20,729 bases of DNA from CAYUVA01 sp964448115 [NCBI: uncultured bacterium] (GTDB lineage Bacteria; CAYUVA01). A program made the position numbers and the translations under genes. The stretch lies in contig CAYUVA010000046.1 in assembly GCA_964448115.1 (NCBI GenBank), forward strand, positions 1-20,729. Reading direction: 5' to 3'. Under the pieces are notes generated by a model. It searched no databases. It worked only from the letters and a program-made list of their open reading frames with translations, and had not been told where the DNA came from. Shown one piece after another: positions 7,241 to 15,348 of the stretch; position 1 is the first letter of the stretch; each line of letters begins with the position of its first letter.

Positions 7241-7831
7241 TCAGTGATTTCTATGAGCCTCTTCCTTGCCCGTTTTTTCTCTTTTTCTTCGCCTTTGCAG
7301 ACGAAGTTCAAGCTTTTCTCTCAAGGAACAATACCAGGAGCTTCTTATCTTGATCTCCATCTGGTATTTTTCCTTAAGAGCTGCCAGGTTAAAGGGCCAT
7401 CTAACCTGGTACTTTCTCTCCAGACTGTCAATGATCGAACTTTTATGTTCAAGCTCTTTGAGCTTCTTATCGATTGCCTCGATGACGATCTCGTAATTGA
7501 TGTAGTTTACGAAGTATAACCCAACATCGAAGACGCTGTTAAAATCGTCATTCTCCAAGAAGGAGCACTTCAGCAGTTCCAAGAAGCGCTGTTCCCCTTG
7601 GGGCGAGATGTGATAGACATTGCGCTCAGGGCGATCTCCGTCCTTCTCTTTTGTCTTGGTTACGAAGCCCTGCTTTTCAAGTTTCTTCAGCGTGTAGTAA
7701 ACTGTGCCTGAGGTTATGTGAGTTATGTATTGTAATCGCTCATCGATCAGGCTTTTCAGGTCGTAGCCGTGTTTTGGCGATTCCTTTAGCAGTCCAAGAA
7801 GGATCAGATCCTGCACCATTAATCCGCTCAT
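7241..7831 (-). CDS. PadR-family transcriptional regulator
   Basis: A 196-residue cytoplasmic DNA-binding protein. Residues 1-90 form the PadR winged helix: DLILLGLLKESPKHGYDLK, the recognition helix region SGTVYYTLKKLEKQGFV, and the wing DGDRPERNVYHISPQGE. The rest is helical and charged (EAIDKKLKELEHKSSIID; EKYQMEIKIRSSWYC), fitting the C-terminal dimerisation coil of the longer PadR subfamily. The tail is very basic (RLQRRRKREKTGK). ATG 7831 is chosen, with a GGCGGA-type site upstream. A TTG one codon earlier and an ATG at 7819 are alternatives. PadR proteins are usually repressors relieved by small hydrophobic or phenolic ligands; the ligand is unknown here. The palindrome at 7876-7915 covers its probable promoter, which suggests autoregulation. 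The region downstream is degraded. Confidence 0.92.
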   Translation of the reverse strand: MSGLMVQDLILLGLLKESPKHGYDLKSLIDERLQYITHITSGTVYYTLKKLEKQGFVTKTKEKDGDRPERNVYHISPQGEQRFLELLKCSFLENDDFNSVFDVGLYFVNYINYEIVIEAIDKKLKELEHKSSIIDSLERKYQVRWPFNLAALKEKYQMEIKIRSSWYCSLREKLELRLQRRRKREKTGKEEAHRNH

Positions 7832-7875
7832 CAATCATATCCGCCTTTGCTTTCTTTGCGGCTTTTAAAGAACCT

Positions 7876-7915
7876 TTGATTACTCAGATTAAAATGGTCA
7901 AATCTGAATAATCAA
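7876..7915 (-). promoter_or_regulatory. Palindrome overlapping the promoter of the PadR-family gene (candidate operator)
   Basis: TTGATTACTCAGATT (7876-7890) and AATCTGAATAATCAA (7901-7915) are inverted copies with one mismatch around a 10-bp centre. Read leftward, TTGATT (7915-7910) and TTTAAT (7893-7888) have a 16-bp spacing, so a -35 and a -10 box fall inside the palindrome about 60-85 bp before the start codon. This is the layout of an autorepressed regulator. The binding protein is inferred, not shown. Confidence 0.45.
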
Positions 7916-8073
7916 TTTTAAGGATAGCAGTCTTCTATGATCTGTCAAGGGGTAAATGTAGAAGAAATTAACATTGTTCTTGTTACCTGAAGTCGTGCTA
8001 AGTCATTGATATTAAGTAAATACCTGACATTTTTTAAGGTTTACAAAGACAAAAAAGGACTTGCCTGCTTTAA

Positions 8074-8229
8074 AAAGATCTCCTTTCAAGTTACCTGTAT
8101 CAAGCATCGGCTGCCGGGTACGAAGATGAAGCCTTCCGTATCCTGGCAGGAGTGAATGTAGTCAATACAAGCCTGGCGGTTGAACGTTCCTGCTCCCTGG
8201 GCATTGAAATGTCTGGATCATCAAACTAA
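8074..8229 (+). pseudogene. Unrecognised open fragment upstream of pepC
   Basis: A 51-codon frame without a start codon at its beginning reads like protein (YEDEAFRILAGVNVVNTSLA, then VERSCSLGIEMSGSSN) and ends at TAA 8227-8229. Codon use looks coding-like and contrasts with the AT-rich 7915-8070. I do not recognise the family. It may be the tail of a lost gene. Confidence 0.2.
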
Positions 8230-8319
8230 AAAGCACAAGACATCTTGCTGGTTTTGGCATTTTATTGTAAAAAGAATTTTGAATCTAAGATAACCTCAAT
8301 ATGGATTAGAGAGGAGAAA

Positions 8320-9708
8320 ATGAAGGACTCTAAGGGCTGTAAATATACCATACCTAAATTCGCTACTGATAAAACTGCTGGAATTACCTTGGATGGGCTC
8401 AAAGGATGGACTAACGCCTTCCTGAGCGATCCCAAGTACACCATGCTTCAGAATGCGATTACACAGAACAGTCTGGATGATGTTGCACTGAACAGGCAAG
8501 TAGTAAACAGCTCGCAGACGACATTTTCCCACCTTCTGGATCACTGGAAGGTTACCGATCAGAAACAGTCCGGTAGGTGCTGGATCTTCGCAGGCTTGAA
8601 TCTGATACGGGCAGGCACAATGGAGATGCTGGACCTTGAGGACTTCGAGTTTTCAGGCAACTTCGTGATGTTCTGGGATAAATTCGAGCGCGCTAATTAC
8701 TTTCTTGAGTCAATTATCGAGACCGCTGATAAAGACCTCGATGACCGAACAGTGCATTGGCTACTTAGCCATCCGGTGGATGATGGCGGACAGTGGAACA
8801 TGTTCGTTAACATAATAAAGAAGTACGGCTTGGTGCCTAAATCGGTGATGCCAGAGACCGAAAGCTCCTCCAATACCAGGCGAATGAATAGCATCTTAGC
8901 CTATAAACTCTGCGAGGGAGCAAAGAGGCTCAGAGACTTATATGCCGAAAATGCAGGGAAGGATAGACTCAAGCAAGCCAAAACAGAGATCCTCGAGGTC
9001 ATATTTCGCATTCTTTGCATACACCTCGGCATCCCACCAAACAGCTTCCTCTGGCAGTGGAACGACAAGGATCGCGAGTTTCATAGAGACGGCGTTCTTA
9101 CTCCGCTGAAGTTTGCTGAAAAGTATATCACTATTCCCTTGAGCGAATATATATGTCTTGTGCACGATCCCCGCAAATCCAGCCCTGTAGGCAGAACATT
9201 CACCGTGCAGTACCTGGGCAATATAGTGGGCGGGGAGATAGTCAAATATCTCAATGTCGATATCGAGGTGATGAAGAAAGCTGCCATGTTCACCATCCAA
9301 AACCGCGAGCCGGTCTGGTTCGGATGTGATGTCACAAAGATGTTCCACCTAAAGAGCGGCATCCTTGACCAAAGACTATATGACTATGATAACTTGTATG
9401 ACTCGCCGTTTACATTGGATAAAGAGCAACGACTACTTTATCATCAGACCTCGATGACTCACGCCATGCTATTTACCGGGGTGGATATAGTAGATGATAA
9501 ACCGAGGCGCTGGCGGGTGGAGAATAGTTGGGGCGAAAAAAGAACTGGCGAGAAGGGGTATCTGCTAATGAACGACAACTGGTTCAACGAGCATATATTT
9601 GAGGTAGCGGTTCGAAGCAGTTACATCTCCGATGAGCTTAAAAAAGCCTACGAGATGAAGCCGATTGTGCTTCCACCGTGGGATCCAATGGGATCACTAG
9701 CCAGGTAA
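8320..9708 (+). CDS. pepC: Aminopeptidase C / bleomycin hydrolase-type cysteine peptidase (family C1B)
   Basis: A 462-residue papain-fold peptidase that removes N-terminal residues from peptides in the cytoplasm; relatives form hexameric barrels with inward-facing active sites. The full catalytic set is visible: oxyanion-hole Gln81 and nucleophile Cys87 in QKQSGRCWIFA, His381 in MTHAMLFTGV, and Asn402 in WRVENSWGE. The conserved PepC tail IVLPPWDPMGSLAR is present; in this family the C-terminal residues reach into the active site and make it an aminopeptidase. The ATG at 8320 is preceded by GAGGAG. A frame extension upstream to TTG 8245 is not supported. There is no signal peptide. It is followed after 17 bp by a START-like protein, so the two are probably one transcription unit. 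Confidence 0.95.
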   Translation: MKDSKGCKYTIPKFATDKTAGITLDGLKGWTNAFLSDPKYTMLQNAITQNSLDDVALNRQVVNSSQTTFSHLLDHWKVTDQKQSGRCWIFAGLNLIRAGTMEMLDLEDFEFSGNFVMFWDKFERANYFLESIIETADKDLDDRTVHWLLSHPVDDGGQWNMFVNIIKKYGLVPKSVMPETESSSNTRRMNSILAYKLCEGAKRLRDLYAENAGKDRLKQAKTEILEVIFRILCIHLGIPPNSFLWQWNDKDREFHRDGVLTPLKFAEKYITIPLSEYICLVHDPRKSSPVGRTFTVQYLGNIVGGEIVKYLNVDIEVMKKAAMFTIQNREPVWFGCDVTKMFHLKSGILDQRLYDYDNLYDSPFTLDKEQRLLYHQTSMTHAMLFTGVDIVDDKPRRWRVENSWGEKRTGEKGYLLMNDNWFNEHIFEVAVRSSYISDELKKAYEMKPIVLPPWDPMGSLAR

Positions 9709-9725
9709 TAAAGGAGAATTGAGCA

Positions 9726-10262
9726 ATGAGGATGGATAACAAGGATTTCGTTGATTACCCGCGAGAGCTTGTATATCAGACCTTCAGGGATAAGGTTTAC
9801 GAACTTGCCGATTATCTCCCCAATGTGGATAAGATAGAAGTCGTTCAAAGGGAGTGGATGAATGAAGATCATCTGAGAATACTGGCACACTGGCACACAT
9901 CAGCTCCCGTACCGCCGGTTGTAAAAAAGTTCATCAACCCTAAGGTCTTCTCCTACAAGGACTACGCCAACTGGTACAACAGCGAATTCAAGGTCGATTG
10001 GCGCATAGAGACATTTTGGCTCTCCAACCTATACACCTGTAGCGGTACCACATACTACATAGAGGTCTCTCCAGGGCGCACCCTGGTTCATCTTGTCGGC
10101 GACCTGACGGTAAATATCGATGCCATACCCCAAATACCGAGATTCCTTCGCAAGTCAATAGGACCTCAAGCAGAAAAATTCGTCATCGGCATAATCTCTC
10201 CCAATCTGAGCAAGGCAGCCCAGGCGGTGCAGAAATACCTTGATTCTATTAAAGCGAAGTAA
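9726..10262 (+). CDS. START/SRPBCC-like ligand-binding protein
   Basis: A 178-residue soluble protein with AAGGAG 9 nt before the ATG and only 17 bp after pepC. It has the layout of an SRPBCC (START/polyketide cyclase) fold: an N-terminal strand and helix with VDYPRELVYQTFRDKVYELA and ADYLPNVDKIEVVQRE, a run of beta strands in the middle (FKVDWRIETFWLSNLYTCSG; TYYIEVSPGRTLVHLVGDLT), and a long C-terminal helix (LSKAAQAVQKYLDSIK). Such proteins enclose hydrophobic ligands or lipids. No catalytic residue can be named. The link to PepC is positional only. Domain assignment rests on pattern, not on a search. Confidence 0.7.
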   Translation: MRMDNKDFVDYPRELVYQTFRDKVYELADYLPNVDKIEVVQREWMNEDHLRILAHWHTSAPVPPVVKKFINPKVFSYKDYANWYNSEFKVDWRIETFWLSNLYTCSGTTYYIEVSPGRTLVHLVGDLTVNIDAIPQIPRFLRKSIGPQAEKFVIGIISPNLSKAAQAVQKYLDSIKAK

Positions 10263-10281
10263 TTGGCAGATTACCCTCAAT

Positions 10282-11955
10282 TTACTTGATGTAACCGAGA
10301 TCCCGCAGCCGATCCAGCGCAGCGGGCGATAATCCCTTTAGCGACCCTGTTACAGAGGTCGCCTGCTGATAGAACAGCTCGATATCCGCAAGCAAACCAT
10401 CATCGATATCAGCCCCTTCCAGCCCCTGAACCTCTTGGGCATCATATAAAAGATCATATACCTCGACTGTACGGTTCGGGCCCATGATAACCTTGATATT
10501 CCCATGTATGATGCCCACCTTCTGCCTGAACTCCAGTCCCCGGCGATACTTTTCGACCAGGCTGGTCTGTAGGTAAACTCTTGTTGGTTTCACTTGGGCA
10601 TTTTCGATAAGGATATTCCTGCCGGCAAGCCCCAGGGATTCGATGTCTAATCCAATCAACCCAGACACAGTGGGGATTAGATCGATTATCGAGCATAATC
10701 CTTCACGAATCTGGGGCGAAATATCGCTATCCTCGGCAGGTATTATTAGCAGAGGGATACGAGTGGATGGCTCATAGAGGTGCTGACCGTGATCAAAGTA
10801 GTACTGGTGCTCTCCCAGGCTCTCCCCGTGATCGGAGATGAAGATGATTACAGTGTTGTCAAGCATCCCCCGCTCATCCAGTTCCTTTAAGAGCCTGCCC
10901 AACTGTACATCCAGGTAGGCGACCTCGCTATCATACAAGGCTCGTTGTCTGCCCGCATCCACCTTCATACCCATCTCGCTTACAAAAGGCTCCGGCTCAT
11001 AATGGTATAGTGAATCGAGCGGAGCGGGGGGGCGGTACGGCGTGTGAGGATCAAAATAATGTACCCAGAGAAACCAGTTGCGCTCTTTCATGGCTTTGAC
11101 CAAGTTGAGTGCCCTATCGGTAGTATTCTCTGCCCGGCTCTCCACCGTGTCCCAGTAACTGCCGGGCAGGATTCCCATGCGCATCAATAGCTTGCTGCAA
11201 AATAAGGTTAGACATTGGTCATTTGGATAGATCGCTGGCGAGAACTTCTCATCATATAGCTGAAAGCCAGCCTGAAGCCCTGATATATCCGAGTGAAGCG
11301 TCCAGGCGCTGATCACCGCCAGGCACAGATAACCTTTGCCTGATAGCATCCGAGCCAATGTGATCACATCCCGGTTTATCGGCTGTCCATTTGCAACGCT
11401 GCCGTGCTGGTAGGGCATGAGTCCGCTGAACATGCACCCATGAGATGGATTGGTGCGAGGGATATTGGAATAACAATTGCTTAGCTGGATCCCCTTATGA
11501 CAGAGACGATCCATGACCGGGGTATGAATCCGCGGGTTACCATATCCACCCAGGCGATCCATCCGCAGCGTGTCGGCAGTTATCACAAGAAGATTGGTAC
11601 TATCAGCCCCGGAGACCTCCAAGCTTGATAACCTGGATGCACTAAGGCTTGAGTTATTCTGATATGCATTTACCAGAGCCACGATAGCCACCAGGTAAAA
11701 AATGCCGCTTAGATAAAATAATAACCTAGTAAAACGACCTGCCCGTGATGATAAAAATATGATTAAAACAATTGCGGTCGGAATAAGCAAAAATGACCAT
11801 ACAATCAAGGAAAAGCTAATAAGCAAAAGGAATGTATCAAATGGAAACCCCTCGCCCGATCCCAGGTCGTGAATAAGCACGAAAATAGAGTCAAGCGCAG
11901 ACGCTGCCAGCGCTAAACTAAACACTATTGCGATAAAATTCCTCACCCCGAACAT
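10282..11955 (-). CDS. Membrane-anchored sulfatase-fold hydrolase or transferase with Thr nucleophile position
   Basis: A 557-residue protein of the alkaline phosphatase/sulfatase superfamily. Three membrane helices (about 5-30, 41-66, 76-97) precede an extracytoplasmic catalytic domain. Metal-site motifs are intact: Asp128 in ITADTLRMD, FISDHGESLGEH with Asp375 and His376, and DHGQHLYE with His392. At the nucleophile position, where formylglycine sulfatases have (C/S)xPSR, it reads TNPSH (Thr168-His172). Thr is the nucleophile in EptA- and LtaS-type enzymes, so phosphoester or phospho-alcohol transfer chemistry is as likely as sulfate ester cleavage. It is the last gene of the leftward operon, 27 bp after the GT-C gene, which points to modification of a surface glycan or lipid. 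AGAGG lies just before the ATG. It converges on the START-like gene with a 19-bp gap. Confidence 0.88.
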   Translation of the reverse strand: MFGVRNFIAIVFSLALAASALDSIFVLIHDLGSGEGFPFDTFLLLISFSLIVWSFLLIPTAIVLIIFLSSRAGRFTRLLFYLSGIFYLVAIVALVNAYQNNSSLSASRLSSLEVSGADSTNLLVITADTLRMDRLGGYGNPRIHTPVMDRLCHKGIQLSNCYSNIPRTNPSHGCMFSGLMPYQHGSVANGQPINRDVITLARMLSGKGYLCLAVISAWTLHSDISGLQAGFQLYDEKFSPAIYPNDQCLTLFCSKLLMRMGILPGSYWDTVESRAENTTDRALNLVKAMKERNWFLWVHYFDPHTPYRPPAPLDSLYHYEPEPFVSEMGMKVDAGRQRALYDSEVAYLDVQLGRLLKELDERGMLDNTVIIFISDHGESLGEHQYYFDHGQHLYEPSTRIPLLIIPAEDSDISPQIREGLCSIIDLIPTVSGLIGLDIESLGLAGRNILIENAQVKPTRVYLQTSLVEKYRRGLEFRQKVGIIHGNIKVIMGPNRTVEVYDLLYDAQEVQGLEGADIDDGLLADIELFYQQATSVTGSLKGLSPAALDRLRDLGYIK

Positions 11956-11982
11956 AAACCTCTGGGAGCATAATGGCTTGAT

Positions 11983-13551
11983 TTACATGTTATCCTTGGT
12001 TCCATATATCAGCTCCTTGTCGCCAAAGGGACCAAAATTCTCTATGCTATGGATAAGCTCATAGTTATTATCGATAATATTCCAGATCTCCTCGAAGTGC
12101 TCTTTCGCTATTGGCTTAAAGTCCGGGTAGCGGATGCGAAAGCTGGATTCTTTCAGCACCAGTATCTTAGCCTGGCGCTGTTTAAGGGTGCTTTTCAGCA
12201 TATCCAGGTTCATTACCCTGTAAAGCTGCGCTTGCTCATAACTCATCGATGGATACAGAAAACACCCCTCGCTTCCGGGAATCACATCGCGATCCGCCTC
12301 GACAGCGATGTATGTATCCGGGGTAAGTATTTTGTCTGTAATGCTCGTATTTTGTTTTATTATTTTAGCAATCTCCTTTACATCTCTGATATGGTCGGGC
12401 GATATCTTGTTCCTGCCGAAGCTTATCATAGCAAGCACACATCCGACAGCAAATACGATCCAATACAGCCTTGTCAAATGCCTGGAGCGCAGGTGTTCAA
12501 GTAGCTTGATCGAATATCCGGTAGCCAATAGCAGGATTATCGGATAGATGGGCGCCAAGTAATGATGATCCCGATAACCAACCTGGGCTGGGAGGTGGCT
12601 TATTATCACCGAAAGGGCGGTCATCCATAACATACTCATTGCCGATATCGAGCTTTTTTCTTTTTTCATATCCTTAGGGGCAAACGGGTCATATTCCCTT
12701 TGATTTAATGAACTTTGTGCGATCAAGCCAATCGCTATCAACCCCCACAGCCAGTAAGTGTAGCAAAATGATGCTGCTAGGAAGGTCAGTTTCCCAAGCG
12801 CTATCTGAAAAATGCCGCCTATCTCCCTTGCCAGGTGGTAGGCGACCAGGTTGAAATAGGCTTGCTTGGGGTAAAGCATGAAGATAGAGCCTAGAAAACT
12901 GAATGAAAAAAGGATAAAGGAGCTGGTAATAATGAAGATACCCAGGAGATCTTTTTTTGATTGCCAGAGCAAGACTGCAAGCACGGTAAGCGCATAGCCC
13001 CATAATGATAGCCTGGTACAACCTGCCATTACGGCGAACAGCACGCAAGCGACTGCCCGAAGATATCCAATCGACTTGTTCTCGAATCCCCTTGCTTCCA
13101 CTATCAGAAAAAAAACGCTGCAAAGTATGAATAACGCCCCCTGCGGATAGGCTCGTATGGGGATGAGCTGATAGACCATGTTCGGCGATGATGCAAATAG
13201 CATCAGGCAGATCAAAACACCGCCCATATCCCATAGATAATACGATATAAAGACGACCAGGAGGAGGATTGTCATAACCATGCCCAAAGATACGATCCGT
13301 CCCTCAACTATGCCGAAATGATAAAACGATAATAAGAACGAATAAATGGTCAAGCTCATGGGGGCTTGGGTGAAGGAGAAATCCACATAGGGTCTTTGCC
13401 CGCGACTAAGAAGTTCAGCGCCAAGTAGATAATAGCCCTCATCAGGATTAAGCTCACCTGCCGTGGTATAGATAACGCCGTAAGCGCAGGCAATTACCAG
13501 GCAAATGCCGACCAAAAGGATAATCCCCGGTCTTCTTAGCTTTTCTTTCAT
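11983..13551 (-). CDS. GT-C type membrane glycosyltransferase (PMT/ArnT-like)
   Basis: A 522-residue polytopic membrane protein with roughly ten helices. After the first helix comes the acidic loop of this family: LNPDEGYYLLGAELLSRG (Asp37, Glu38), followed by PYVDFSFTQAPM, the usual PY-x-D-x3-x-Q-x-P segment of the PMT_2/GT39-like group. The extracytoplasmic C-terminal part (about 385-522) is soluble. It should transfer a sugar from a polyprenyl-phosphate carrier on the outer face of the membrane. The start abuts the stop of the preceding gene (TAG directly followed by ATG) with no visible ribosome binding site, so translation is probably coupled to the propeller gene. That suggests matched amounts, and perhaps that the Thr/Ser-rich linker of that protein is a glycosylation target (inference). 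Confidence 0.85.
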   Translation of the reverse strand: MKEKLRRPGIILLVGICLVIACAYGVIYTTAGELNPDEGYYLLGAELLSRGQRPYVDFSFTQAPMSLTIYSFLLSFYHFGIVEGRIVSLGMVMTILLLVVFISYYLWDMGGVLICLMLFASSPNMVYQLIPIRAYPQGALFILCSVFFLIVEARGFENKSIGYLRAVACVLFAVMAGCTRLSLWGYALTVLAVLLWQSKKDLLGIFIITSSFILFSFSFLGSIFMLYPKQAYFNLVAYHLAREIGGIFQIALGKLTFLAASFCYTYWLWGLIAIGLIAQSSLNQREYDPFAPKDMKKEKSSISAMSMLWMTALSVIISHLPAQVGYRDHHYLAPIYPIILLLATGYSIKLLEHLRSRHLTRLYWIVFAVGCVLAMISFGRNKISPDHIRDVKEIAKIIKQNTSITDKILTPDTYIAVEADRDVIPGSEGCFLYPSMSYEQAQLYRVMNLDMLKSTLKQRQAKILVLKESSFRIRYPDFKPIAKEHFEEIWNIIDNNYELIHSIENFGPFGDKELIYGTKDNM

Positions 13552-15348
13552 CTATTCAATGATACTTGAGGTTTTAAGCTCTTGATATCTTAATCCAGTA
13601 GGCATCTTCCTTCCGATGATACCCCACAGGTCTCCATCCTGTCCGTAGCTGCTCCAGGCATGGACTCCGAATCCATCCTCGCTAAGTGCGACCATCGGAT
13701 CAGTCTGGCTTGAGGATGTATATTGGTTCACTAACTCTTCATAGGGGGGATTCGGTGAGCCTACTCGAAAGAGGCGTCGATAGATCCCGTAGCTGTCGCC
13801 ATCCTGGTTGTAGCTCGTCCACGATACCAGGAAATTGCCCTGGCTATCCATGCTGACCGCGGGCAGCTTCTGGCTGTTCGACCAGCGTACATTGACCTGG
13901 AACTCATCAGCCAATCTGTGTCCCTTATCATTCATCAACCTGCCGAAGATGCCCCATTGATCTCCATCCTGCCCGTTGCTCTGCCATACTATCACGAAAT
14001 TCCCATCGCTGCATGAATCCAGGGCAGGGTAGAACTTGTTGTAACTGTTATTCTCGTTCACGATAAATTCATCGCTGGCATCTTCATAAGTCTCGTATAT
14101 ACGACAGTAAATAATATTGCTCACCGAGGACTCATCGGGACCGTCCCAGCAGATAGCGTATCCTCCATGGCTGAAGGAGGTGATGGCTGGATGTGCTTGA
14201 TCCAGAATATCGAGTTGGTTGGTCATCATCCTTTGAGATAGGGGATCACCCGAGGCGTTGAACACTCTATGATAAATATCGCATCCTTCCAGGGCAGTGC
14301 AGTGCTGCCAGACCACGATTATATTGCCATCAGCCAACCAGGCTGCATCCGGGTTCAGTTGACTCTCGCTGCGGATTGGATCGACCATAAACTCACCAGT
14401 CGATGGAACACCGTTTTGATCGAAGATTCGTGCAACGCAGTCCGTATCATAGCTCGGATAGTCCTGCTGCCAGGCAACGATGCACCTGCCGCTTGAATCA
14501 GCAGCCAGCCTTGGATTAGCTGCTGTCGAGCTTTCAGATGCGTTGACCATGATCTCACCAGTTGTCGGGGCACAATGATCATCGAACAGGCGAAACTTGA
14601 TGAAGCCCTCCTGGTCGCTCCAGGCGATGATAAAGCCACCACAGGGCATGACAGCCACATCAGGCTCCACCTGGCTCCCGGGTGTGTATGGGTTGGCGAT
14701 GAACTCATCAGTATAGACGGTCGGAGTGCTGGTAGGGCTTGCGGTGGAGGTAACTGTCGAGGAGGGGGTGAAACTTGGCGTATTTGTGGGGATCGAAGTG
14801 GGGCTATTTGTAGGCGTCAAGGTTGCCTGGATGGTGCTTGTTTGGGTCGGAGTAGGAGTGTTACGAGGGGTGAATGTCGCTGTTGGAGTCGATGTGTGCC
14901 TTAGTAAAATGAGGGTCTGGGCAATAACTTCGCCTTGCTCTGGAACGCAAAGTTTATCGATCGCTGCGCTCGAAAAGCCGTGGTACCTGAACGCGCTTAG
15001 CCGGTATTCGCCGGCGGGAACATTGGTAAAACAGTAATAACCATTAAAATCGGTTAATGTGGTAAAAAGATGGTAACAGTATGCGGAAATCACCAAGAGG
15101 GACAGACATATAATGACCGCTGCGCCCAGGCTTTTATGCCCAAGCGAATATCTTAGAATAAGAGCTAATAAAATAGCGGTGATGCCGATGCCAATAAAGC
15201 CCAGCGATGGGATATACGATGCTTCACCGAGCACCACCTGGGTTGCGCTGAAATCATTCTCCCCCTGCAAGATGACCCGACCGATAACATCTGCGGCATG
15301 GACACCATGGCAAGAAAGCAAAATACAAAGTATGAATAAAAGGGTCAT
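13552..15348 (-). CDS. Secreted seven-repeat propeller-like protein with split N-terminal beta domain
   Basis: 598 residues. Signal peptide 1-19 (core LLFILCILLS, end GVHA). Residues 20-44 (VIGRVILQGENDFSATQVVL) and 98-135 (TDFNGYYCFTNVPAGEYRLS) together look like one carboxypeptidase-regulatory-like beta sandwich. They are separated by two membrane helices (about 47-69 and 75-97) joined by a short basic loop. Residues 151-210 are a Thr/Pro/Ser linker. Residues 214-590 hold seven repeats of 50-60 residues, each beginning like DEFIVNE and containing FVIVWQSNGQDGD-type and GIYRR-type strands, which fits a seven-bladed propeller. The start overlaps the stop of the ATPase gene by 4 bp (ATGA), and GGAG lies 7 nt upstream. 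The function is unknown; the protein is probably anchored and surface-exposed, with roles in binding or scaffolding possible. Confidence 0.85.
   Translation of the reverse strand: MTLLFILCILLSCHGVHAADVIGRVILQGENDFSATQVVLGEASYIPSLGFIGIGITAILLALILRYSLGHKSLGAAVIICLSLLVISAYCYHLFTTLTDFNGYYCFTNVPAGEYRLSAFRYHGFSSAAIDKLCVPEQGEVIAQTLILLRHTSTPTATFTPRNTPTPTQTSTIQATLTPTNSPTSIPTNTPSFTPSSTVTSTASPTSTPTVYTDEFIANPYTPGSQVEPDVAVMPCGGFIIAWSDQEGFIKFRLFDDHCAPTTGEIMVNASESSTAANPRLAADSSGRCIVAWQQDYPSYDTDCVARIFDQNGVPSTGEFMVDPIRSESQLNPDAAWLADGNIIVVWQHCTALEGCDIYHRVFNASGDPLSQRMMTNQLDILDQAHPAITSFSHGGYAICWDGPDESSVSNIIYCRIYETYEDASDEFIVNENNSYNKFYPALDSCSDGNFVIVWQSNGQDGDQWGIFGRLMNDKGHRLADEFQVNVRWSNSQKLPAVSMDSQGNFLVSWTSYNQDGDSYGIYRRLFRVGSPNPPYEELVNQYTSSSQTDPMVALSEDGFGVHAWSSYGQDGDLWGIIGRKMPTGLRYQELKTSSIIE

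Noticed and set aside
8245-8319. Upstream TTG start for pepC
   Set aside because: The extension has no ribosome binding site and no similarity to the PepC N-terminus, while GAGGAG precedes ATG 8320.
10259-10274. GTAAT/ATTAC hairpin between the convergent START-like and sulfatase-fold genes as a terminator
   Set aside because: Only a 5-bp AT-rich stem and no T-run on either strand.
12689-13234. 181-codon leftward frame in another phase
   Set aside because: Overlaps the GT-C gene in a shifted frame; the membrane-type conserved motifs belong to the GT-C frame.
14575-15037. Rightward frames giving Val/Gly-rich membrane-like peptides
   Set aside because: They are the antisense of the Thr/Pro linker codons of the propeller gene; the composition is a by-product of that repeat.
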